Positions 31,847-38,372 of a DNA stretch of 38,372 nt are shown here, one piece after another (position 1 is the first letter of the stretch; each line of letters starts with the position of its first letter). The DNA is from Bacteroidales bacterium (lineage in GTDB: Bacteria; Bacteroidota; Bacteroidia; Bacteroidales; UBA932). The stretch is from NCBI GenBank assembly GCA_017454905.1, contig JAFTCB010000056.1, forward strand, positions 1 to 38,372, read 5' to 3'. The notes beneath the pieces were generated by a model. That model was not told the DNA's origin. It ran no database searches and saw nothing but the letters and a program-made list of their open reading frames with translations. Position numbers and translations under genes: made by a program.

Positions 31847-34800
31847 TTAGAAACCGATGTTGACACCGAAGACAAAACCGCGGTTGAAGGAAGTCCCACC
31901 GAACTCGGCATCCATCCAGAAAGCGTTCTGGAAGATGGAGAACGGGTTCTTGAGCTGTGCGCTGAGTTTGACGTTGCTCAGACCGATGTTGTTCACGAAA
32001 TTCTTCGGGAGGCTATAGGCGATGGAAATCTGGCGGACCTTCAGGTAGGAGGCGTCGTTCTGGAAGCGGATGCCGGAGAAGGAGTCGCCGCCAGCCGTGT
32101 TGAAGTACGGACGCTGGTACATCTTGGCGTTGACCGTCGTGTTGTTATCGTTCCAGTAGCTCATCGAGCGGACAGGTTCGCGGCCGCCCTGGTACTCACC
32201 GTGCTGGGCGACGAAGCCGAGGTTGCCGTAGATGAAGATGCTGGCTTCCCAGTTCTTGTACGTGAAGGTGTTGGTGAAACCGATATTCCACAGCGGCCGG
32301 GTGTTGCCGATGATGACACGGTCGTAGTTGGAGTCGATCTTATAATCCGGTTTTCCTTCGGGACCGCTGATGTCCACGGGCTTGACCATACCAGGCTCGA
32401 ACTTGTGGCCGTTGGCATTGAATTTTTCCATTTCGGCGAGATCGGCGGCTGAGTTGGTCCACAGGCCGTCAGACTTGTATCCGTAGAGGACCTTGATGGG
32501 CTGGCCGATGAAGAGGTTGCTGCCGACCATGTCTTCCTTGCCGCTCTGGAGCTCGAGGATCTTGTCCTTGACGAAGGAGACGTTGAGCGTGGAGCGCCAG
32601 GAGAAGTCGCGGTTGTTGATGTTGATGGTGTTGAGGGTGAGGTCGAAACCGCGGTTCATGGTCTTTCCGACGTTGTCCTTCGTGGAGGTGAAGCCGGAGA
32701 TGGACGGCAGGGAGACATTGAAGATCAAGCCGTTGGTGTACATCTGGAAGAGGTCGATCACACCGCTGATGCGGCCTTTGAGGACGGAGAAGTCGACACC
32801 GATGTTGTACTGCTGGGTTGTCTCCCAGGTGATGTTCTTGTTGGCGAAGGAACTAGGCATATAATAGACCGTCTGCCCCTGGTTGCCGCTGACGGCGATA
32901 CCGCTGGTCAGGATGTCCTTGGTGGCGTAGGCGCCGACGGAATAGTTGCCGGTCATACCCCATCCGGCGCGGAGCTTGAGCTGGTCGATCCAGCGCACGT
33001 CCTGCATCCAGGGCTCCTGGTCCATTCTCCAGGCGAGGGAGACGGAGGGGAAGCCATGCCATTTGCGGCCGTCGCCGAGCTGGGAGGCGCCGTCATAACG
33101 GTAGGTGACCGTGGCGATGTACTTGTCCTTATAGGAATAGTTCACGCGGGCCATGTAGGAGGCGAGCTGGGTCTCGGTGAGGGTGTTGTAGTCCGGGGAG
33201 TTCAGCGTGCCGACAGACTTGGAGTTGAGGCCCCACCATTTCTGGTCCCATCCCATGAAGACACCGGTGCCGCTCATGTTGTAGAGGCGGGTGTTCATGT
33301 TGGACATGGCTTCCTGGAGGAGGGTCACGCCGATGCTGTGGTCACCGAAGGTGCGGGCGTAGTTGATGGTGTTGTCCAGCACCCAGTCGAAGTACTTGGT
33401 GGCGTTGGAGCTCACGTAGTCCTGTCCCTGGGAGATACGGTTGACGGACTCGGTGGACAGGTAGCGGTAGCTCTGGTTGAAACGGAGCTGCGGTCCGAAG
33501 TTGGAACGGAAGGTCAGGCCCTTGAGCGGCTCCCACATCTGACCGAAGTCGAATTGGGCGTAGAAGCTGGCTGACACATCGTACCGGAGGTTGGAAACGG
33601 CGGATTTGCCGACTTCATCGATGACGGTCGGGATGGTGGAATCGCCGCCCGGATAGATGATACGGTTGCCGTCGGCATCATAAGGAAGGGCGTAAGTGAA
33701 GATGTTGCGGCCCTTGCCGTGCAATGAGGAAGGAATGCTGGAAGAGATGGCATTGCCGTTATCGATACCGTATTCCTGGTCGGAGAAGCGAGCCGTGAGG
33801 GCGCCGCCCATCTTGAACCATTTGACCGGGTTGACGTCGACGTTGGTGCGGATGGTGTAACGGGTGTATTCCTGGCCGATGTTGGTACCCTTGTTGTTGA
33901 GGTAACCGATGGAGACATAGGCGTTCATCTTGTCGGTACCGCCGGAAGCGCTCAGGGAGTGCTCCTGGGTGACGCCGATGCGGTCGGTGAACTGGGTCCA
34001 GTCGGTGGAGGTCACCTTGGAGGGATCCCAGCTGCTGGAGGTAGCGCCGGAAGCCCACTGGTCGTAGGTCAGGCCCCAGCCCTTGAGGATGTTGGCCCAG
34101 GCCGTGGCGTCATCACCATAGGCGGTGAAGAGCTTGCGGTCGTTCTCGACGGTCGGCTGGTCGGCGCGGGGACCGAGGCCGGCATAGTAGTAACCCCAGC
34201 GGCGCCACTCGATGTATTCCTGTGCGTTCATCATGGGGACGACGTCGTAGATCTTCTCGGCCGTGACAGTGCCGGAGTAGTTGAGGGTAAGGCGGTCCTT
34301 GGTACCGCGCTTGGTGGTGATGAGGATGACGCCGTTGCCACCCATGGCACCGTAGATGGCGGTGGCGGAAGCGTCCTTGAGCACCTGGATATCCTGGATA
34401 TCCTGCGGGTTGAGCATATCCATGCCGATGTTCTTGGAGATCACGCCGTCGATGACGATGAGCGGGGCGTTGTTGGCGTCGGTGGTGGAGTTGATACCAC
34501 GGATGGTGATGCTTCCGACCTGTCCCGGACGTTCATTGGAAGTGATGTAGACACCGGCCGCCTTGCCCTGGAGGGCTTCCACGGCGTTGTTGGCCGGATT
34601 GGAGAGGAGTTGCTCGGAATTGACCGAAACCATGGCGCCGGTGACATCGCTCTTGCGCATCGTACCGTAACCGACGGCGACGGCCTCTTCGAGCAGGAGG
34701 CTGTCATCCTGAAGGGTGACGTTCATGGAAGCGGCGGCATTCACGCGGACGGTGACATAGCCGATGCAGGAGACCTCGAGGGTCGTGCCGGGAGCGACGC

Positions 34801-35011
34801 GGATCTCGAAGTTGCCGTCGATGTCGGTGATGACACCGTTGGTGGTGCCGGGCACGACGACGGAGGCTCCGATGATCGGTTCTCCGTTGGAATCCAGGAC
34901 TTTACCCTTGCTGAGGGATTGGGCGAAAGCCGACCCCCCCATAAAAAGCAAAGCTACGCAGGCCGTGAGCGCCATCAGCGCCCGACGTCCGGTTGAGAAA
35001 ATAGATTTCAT
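31847..35011 (-). CDS. SusC/RagA family TonB-dependent outer-membrane transporter
   Basis: Outer-membrane nutrient importer driven by the TonB system and paired with the adjacent SusD. From the ATG at 35011 it has 1054 residues; a TTG just upstream is less likely. A signal peptide ends near GSAFAQ. A carboxypeptidase-regulatory-like domain follows (GKVLDSNGEPIIGASVVVPG to SCIGYVTVRV), then LLEEAVAVGYGTMRKSDVTG before the plug, with ALQGKAAGVYITSNE, ITIRGINS and NPQDIQDIQVLKDASATAIY as SusC signatures. The remainder is the beta-barrel, ending FNRGFVFGVNIGF with the terminal aromatic needed for barrel insertion. It is preceded by a leader of about 130 nt containing a large stem-loop. The divergent hybrid sensor gene is its likely regulator. 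Confidence 0.96.
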   Translation of the reverse strand: MKSIFSTGRRALMALTACVALLFMGGSAFAQSLSKGKVLDSNGEPIIGASVVVPGTTNGVITDIDGNFEIRVAPGTTLEVSCIGYVTVRVNAAASMNVTLQDDSLLLEEAVAVGYGTMRKSDVTGAMVSVNSEQLLSNPANNAVEALQGKAAGVYITSNERPGQVGSITIRGINSTTDANNAPLIVIDGVISKNIGMDMLNPQDIQDIQVLKDASATAIYGAMGGNGVILITTKRGTKDRLTLNYSGTVTAEKIYDVVPMMNAQEYIEWRRWGYYYAGLGPRADQPTVENDRKLFTAYGDDATAWANILKGWGLTYDQWASGATSSSWDPSKVTSTDWTQFTDRIGVTQEHSLSASGGTDKMNAYVSIGYLNNKGTNIGQEYTRYTIRTNVDVNPVKWFKMGGALTARFSDQEYGIDNGNAISSSIPSSLHGKGRNIFTYALPYDADGNRIIYPGGDSTIPTVIDEVGKSAVSNLRYDVSASFYAQFDFGQMWEPLKGLTFRSNFGPQLRFNQSYRYLSTESVNRISQGQDYVSSNATKYFDWVLDNTINYARTFGDHSIGVTLLQEAMSNMNTRLYNMSGTGVFMGWDQKWWGLNSKSVGTLNSPDYNTLTETQLASYMARVNYSYKDKYIATVTYRYDGASQLGDGRKWHGFPSVSLAWRMDQEPWMQDVRWIDQLKLRAGWGMTGNYSVGAYATKDILTSGIAVSGNQGQTVYYMPSSFANKNITWETTQQYNIGVDFSVLKGRISGVIDLFQMYTNGLIFNVSLPSISGFTSTKDNVGKTMNRGFDLTLNTININNRDFSWRSTLNVSFVKDKILELQSGKEDMVGSNLFIGQPIKVLYGYKSDGLWTNSAADLAEMEKFNANGHKFEPGMVKPVDISGPEGKPDYKIDSNYDRVIIGNTRPLWNIGFTNTFTYKNWEASIFIYGNLGFVAQHGEYQGGREPVRSMSYWNDNNTTVNAKMYQRPYFNTAGGDSFSGIRFQNDASYLKVRQISIAYSLPKNFVNNIGLSNVKLSAQLKNPFSIFQNAFWMDAEFGGTSFNRGFVFGVNIGF

Positions 35012-35079
35012 CAAGCTTTAGGATTTTGGTTGAACTTAATAATATATAGTGGTTATTCCTTGTTTTTGCCTTTTGGGTG

Positions 35080-35120
35080 TATGGGGTGCATGCCGTCTGG
35101 TCGTTGACATGCACCCCGTA
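35080..35120 (-). other. Stem-loop in the susC mRNA leader
   Basis: An inverted repeat of 13 bp (35080-35092 and 35108-35120, core GGGGTGCATG/CATGCACCCC, one G-T pair) with a 15-nt loop lies between the predicted susC transcription start and the start codon. It is not followed by a T-run in the susC direction (TACACCCAAAAGGC), so it is not an obvious attenuator. A regulatory RNA structure, a protein-binding palindrome or an RNA-stability element are possible. Confidence 0.6.
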
Positions 35121-35146
35121 CCCTATCATTAACCAAATTCCAAAAA

Positions 35147-35154
35147 CAAAGTTA
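35147..35154 (-). promoter_or_regulatory. -7 promoter box for susC
   Basis: TAACTTTG on the minus strand matches TAnnTTTG exactly. It is 135 nt before the susC ATG and would give a leader of about 130 nt. No good -33 box is seen, which is usual for activator-dependent susC promoters. The A/T-rich stretch upstream, between this box and the divergent sensor gene, is the likely regulator-binding region. Confidence 0.55.
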
Positions 35155-35285
35155 TAGGATAGAAAAAGGAATAAGGGGCTGTAAATTATTCAATATCGGG
35201 GAGTAAAACAGTCAATCAGCCGGGAGATGCACATTTATGATGTTTTTTCGAATAAAAATCACTACTTTGTGTAAAAAGAAAAAAA

Positions 35286-38200
35286 ATGTCCCGGCGATCC
35301 CTTTGTTTCTTGGTCATTCTGTCGCTTTCCTCCGTTATGGCGGCCCAGGAGATGCGTCTGTCCAACCGTTTTGTCATTGACGTAGCCGTGGATGCACAAG
35401 ACCGTATCTGGGTGGCGACAGAAGAAGGTCTCAATTGCTACGATGGCATTACCATGAGGACTTTCCTGAAGTCGCCGGAAGGCCTGCCTGCCAATTCGTT
35501 GAACGGTGTGCTTCCTGACAGGGATGATCCGCTGCTCTGGGTCGCCACCCAAAAAGGAGGCCTGGCGTGCCTGGATCTGAGGACGGAAAGTTTTTCCGTA
35601 TACAGTGCCGACGGGCAGGAGGACAGCCTGCCGGATGATGATATTTCCCATATCGAACAGGCGCCGGACGGAACTGTCTGGGTCAGTACTTTTTCCAAAG
35701 GCATGGCCCGGTTGGATAAGTCGAGCGGCAGGTTCGAACGTTTTACCTCCGAGACCTTTGAAGGGATGAGGGATGTCCCTTTGCATACGTTCAAGTTCCG
35801 TGGCGACCAGATGATCCTGGGCTTTTGGGCAGGTGGTGTGAGTATCCTCTCTTTGTCTGACCATTCCCGGATCGATCTCCGCCACGACCCATCTGACCCG
35901 GGGTCTCTTCCTTCGGACTCGGTCCGCGCGCTGCTCGTGGACAGCCAGGGTAGGATCTGGGTCGGGACGATGGATGGACTGGCATTGTATTCCGGGGCCG
36001 GGCGCAGTTTTACAGTGTACAAACATCTGGATTCGGACCCGCACTCCCTTCCGGATGATGCGGTGTATGACCTGGCTGAAGATGCTTCCGGGAATCTGCT
36101 GGTCGCGACCGGAGGCGGTGTGGCCCGTGTGGATATCCATACCGGTTCTTTTGATCCGGGGGCCGCGTCGTTCGATCTTCTGACCCGGCCCGGGCGGATG
36201 GACCGTTCGGAAGTACGCGCTATCTCGACGGACCGGTTCGGTAATCTCTGGGTCGGCACCTATGGCGAAGGTTTGTATTTCCGGAACGGAAAGAATGTCG
36301 GAGCAGGTAAGCTTCAGGATGTCCCTCCCGGCCCGGGTTCCCGGGAGGTGCAGTCATTGACCGTGGATGAACAAGACCGCCTGGTGGCGGGATTCCATTC
36401 CGGTCAGGTCGGGATGGAGGGCGGAGAAATCGTCACCATCCCTTCGGGCGTCCATGCATCCGGTCCGGTCATGTCTCTCCTCCGGGACCGCGGCGGCGCC
36501 TGGTGGGTCGGAGACGGGACCGGCGGTTTAACCTGCGTCACCGGGCGCCGGAAAGTGAACATAACGCTTCCTGGTAATCCGCAGCAGGTCCGCGTGCTGT
36601 TGGAAGACGGTCCGCTCCTTCATGTCGGTACGGACAAGGGACTCTATTCCGTGGACCGTTCCAGCTGCAAGGTGCTCTCGCACAGGACTTATTCCGGAGG
36701 TCAGCTGCCGGATGATCTGATCCGCGCATTGCTGCTGGACAGTTCCGGCAGGCTCTGGGTCGGAACTTATGGCCACGGTTTATCTGTCTATGACCCTGAC
36801 GGGACCCTGCTTGTCCATTTTGATGGCAATTCCGGACTTCCCGCCGATACGGTCAATCATTTTTATCAGGATAGCCAGGGACGGATCTGGGTGGCGACGA
36901 CGGATGGACTGGTCCGGATAGCTTCCAGTCCTCATGTCATTCCTGCCACTGTTTCCTTATCTGACGGCTTGCAGGGTAATAATGTACGGGCCGTTACGGA
37001 GGACGATGCCGGCAACCTGTGGATGAGTACGAATGATGGTGTCGCTTGTCTGTTCCCGGACGGGAAGACCACTCTCTTCGACAGGCGGGACGCCCTGCCT
37101 GACGGCAACTACTTCAACGGGGCCGTGGCCCGCTCCGCCCGGGGGAGGATCTGGTTCGGCACGACGGATGGCATCGCGTGGATCGATCCCTCTGTCCTTT
37201 TGTCCGCCCCGGAACCTCCCCAGGTTGCCTTCCTGACTCCGGCATCCGGGTTTTCGACCGATTATCGCCACAATAATCTGCACGTGCGTTTCCGGGTCCC
37301 GGACCACGCCTTTGCCGGCAGTGTCGAATACGCCTACAGGATCCCTGATCTCGATCCGGCCTGGCATTCCTGCGGTCCGGAACTGGAGTTCCACCAGCTG
37401 CCATATGGACGGCATACCCTTCAGGTCCGCTCGCGCCTCCATTCCCGGGATTGGAAGGATGATTTTGTCTCCAGGGACCTGGTCATCCGTCCGCCGTTCT
37501 GGCTGACCTGGTGGGCCAAAGGTTTTTATATCCTGCTTTTCCTCTCGGCCCTGGCGTATGCGTTAACCCGCCAAGGCCGCCGGATGGCAAGGCGGAGTCG
37601 CTTGAAGCTGCATCAGGAAAGGCTCCTGCAGGAGCGGCAGGCCAGTGAGGAACGGCTTGTGTTCTATACCAATGTGACCCATGAACTCAGGACCCCGCTG
37701 ACGCTCATCCTGGGGCCGCTGGCGGACCTTGCCGAGGACAAGGAGATCCCGGCGAAAGCCCGCAGCCGGATCGGTAAGGTCAAGCAGAGCGCCCAGCAAC
37801 TGCTGGGGCTGGTCAATCAGTTGCTGGAATTCCGCAAGACTGAGACGAACAACCGGCGTCTGGCCGTGGAGTATGGTGATCTGTCTGCATTTGTGGATTC
37901 CATCGGGAGCCAGTTCCGGGATCTGTCCATAGACAAATCCGTGTCGGTCATCCTGGCGATTGAACCCGGCATCCGCTTGTGGTATGATGCCGAATTGCTC
38001 ACCATCATCCTTAATAACCTGCTCTCCAATGCCCGTAAATTCACCCCTTCAGGCCGGATCGTGCTTTCGCTCCAGCAAAAGGAGGACCGGGTGGAACTGT
38101 CAGTCAGCGATACGGGTGTCGGAATTGCGGCGGATGATCTGGAGCACATCTTTGACCGGTATTACCGGGCCGATGGCTCGGGCGAAGCCATCGGGACGGG

Positions 38201-38372
38201 AATCGGCCTGGCGCTGGTCAAGAACCTGTGCGACCTGCATCGGATTGGCCTGGACGTGAAGAGTGAGCCCGGAAAGGGGACGGAGTTCCGCTTGTCATTG
38301 AATCCGGCCGAAGAATACCCGGAGGCGCGCCGGGTCGGCCTGATGCCGGAGGAGGAGGAGGAGGAGGAGGAG
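35286..38372 (+). CDS. Hybrid two-component system sensor/regulator (partial, right end cut)
   Basis: HTCS-type sensor that probably controls the divergent susC-susD. At least 1029 residues are present; the window ends before the stop. A short signal peptide (LCFLVILSLSSVMA) leads to a periplasmic sensor made of about 12-13 propeller repeats with the 'D..G.lWvgT..GL..yd' pattern, for example DAQDRIWVATEEGL, DSQGRIWVGTMDGL, DRFGNLWVGTYGEGL, DSSGRLWVGTYGHGL and DDAGNLWMSTNDGV. A Y_Y_Y domain follows at about 640-735, a membrane helix at about 737-760 (WWAKGFYILLFLSALAYAL), and a histidine-kinase domain with phospho-acceptor His799 (NVTHELRTPL), N-box LNNLLSNARKF near 910 and DTGVGI near 943. 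The visible sequence ends in eight GAG codons, a linker after the kinase. The receiver and AraC-type DNA-binding domains expected in this family must lie outside. Confidence 0.93.
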   Translation, partial: MSRRSLCFLVILSLSSVMAAQEMRLSNRFVIDVAVDAQDRIWVATEEGLNCYDGITMRTFLKSPEGLPANSLNGVLPDRDDPLLWVATQKGGLACLDLRTESFSVYSADGQEDSLPDDDISHIEQAPDGTVWVSTFSKGMARLDKSSGRFERFTSETFEGMRDVPLHTFKFRGDQMILGFWAGGVSILSLSDHSRIDLRHDPSDPGSLPSDSVRALLVDSQGRIWVGTMDGLALYSGAGRSFTVYKHLDSDPHSLPDDAVYDLAEDASGNLLVATGGGVARVDIHTGSFDPGAASFDLLTRPGRMDRSEVRAISTDRFGNLWVGTYGEGLYFRNGKNVGAGKLQDVPPGPGSREVQSLTVDEQDRLVAGFHSGQVGMEGGEIVTIPSGVHASGPVMSLLRDRGGAWWVGDGTGGLTCVTGRRKVNITLPGNPQQVRVLLEDGPLLHVGTDKGLYSVDRSSCKVLSHRTYSGGQLPDDLIRALLLDSSGRLWVGTYGHGLSVYDPDGTLLVHFDGNSGLPADTVNHFYQDSQGRIWVATTDGLVRIASSPHVIPATVSLSDGLQGNNVRAVTEDDAGNLWMSTNDGVACLFPDGKTTLFDRRDALPDGNYFNGAVARSARGRIWFGTTDGIAWIDPSVLLSAPEPPQVAFLTPASGFSTDYRHNNLHVRFRVPDHAFAGSVEYAYRIPDLDPAWHSCGPELEFHQLPYGRHTLQVRSRLHSRDWKDDFVSRDLVIRPPFWLTWWAKGFYILLFLSALAYALTRQGRRMARRSRLKLHQERLLQERQASEERLVFYTNVTHELRTPLTLILGPLADLAEDKEIPAKARSRIGKVKQSAQQLLGLVNQLLEFRKTETNNRRLAVEYGDLSAFVDSIGSQFRDLSIDKSVSVILAIEPGIRLWYDAELLTIILNNLLSNARKFTPSGRIVLSLQQKEDRVELSVSDTGVGIAADDLEHIFDRYYRADGSGEAIGTGIGLALVKNLCDLHRIGLDVKSEPGKGTEFRLSLNPAEEYPEARRVGLMPEEEEEEEE

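Noticed and set aside
35263-35269. TACTTTG as a -7 box for the HTCS gene
   Set aside because: One base shorter than TAnnTTTG and no -33 box at proper distance; left out of the feature list.

Overview
The window looks like a GC-rich member of the order Bacteroidales. The evidence is a SusC/SusD pair beside a hybrid two-component regulator, a complete Na+-translocating NADH:quinone reductase operon, promoters of the Bacteroidetes type (TTTG-like -33 and TAnnTTTG -7 boxes), mostly weak Shine-Dalgarno sequences, and lipoproteins and secreted proteins typical of gut or oral Bacteroidales. A genus cannot be named from the sequence alone; high-GC lineages such as Alistipes-like or uncultured gut Bacteroidales would fit.

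Layout. (1) 129-203: tRNA-Asp on the minus strand with its own promoter and terminator. (2) 391-7705, plus strand: a tightly packed group with a Wza-like polysaccharide export protein, a Wzz-like chain-length protein, UvrA and a family-2-type glycosyltransferase. (3) 7702-9524, minus strand: a GT14-type glycosyltransferase, then a fimbrillin-like lipoprotein. (4) 9681-15448, minus strand: nqrABCDEF, the respiratory sodium pump. (5) 15522-17993, plus strand: a UvrD/PcrA helicase whose C-terminal linker contains a 155-bp palindromic element. (6) 18030-24380, minus strand: a compact five-gene housekeeping operon, recG, S9 peptidase, yqeY, nif3-like and acyl-ACP thioesterase. (7) 24444-29559, minus strand: lemA, a DUF2207 membrane protein, an unrecognised secreted protein and a beta-propeller/DUF362 fusion, closed by a terminator. 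(8) 29678-35011, minus strand: a susC-susD pair closed by a strong terminator. (9) 35286 to the right edge, plus strand: a divergent hybrid two-component system, cut by the window end in a run of eight GAG codons.

How the parts fit. The susC-susD pair and the divergent regulator form the core of a polysaccharide utilisation locus whose enzymes are not in the window and may lie to the right. The Wza/Wzz pair and the two glycosyltransferases suggest surface polysaccharide work, with a DNA-repair gene embedded between them. The nqr and recG operons are ordinary core metabolism and maintenance.

The most interesting signals are the palindromic element carried in frame inside uvrD, several promoters whose -7 box ends only 5-7 nt before the start codon (suggesting leaderless mRNAs), the beta-propeller/DUF362 fusion with its operon partners, and a long stem-loop in the susC leader. 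I saw no CRISPR array, transposase, integrase, defence system or phage gene. All domain assignments are from reading the sequence; no database search was run.
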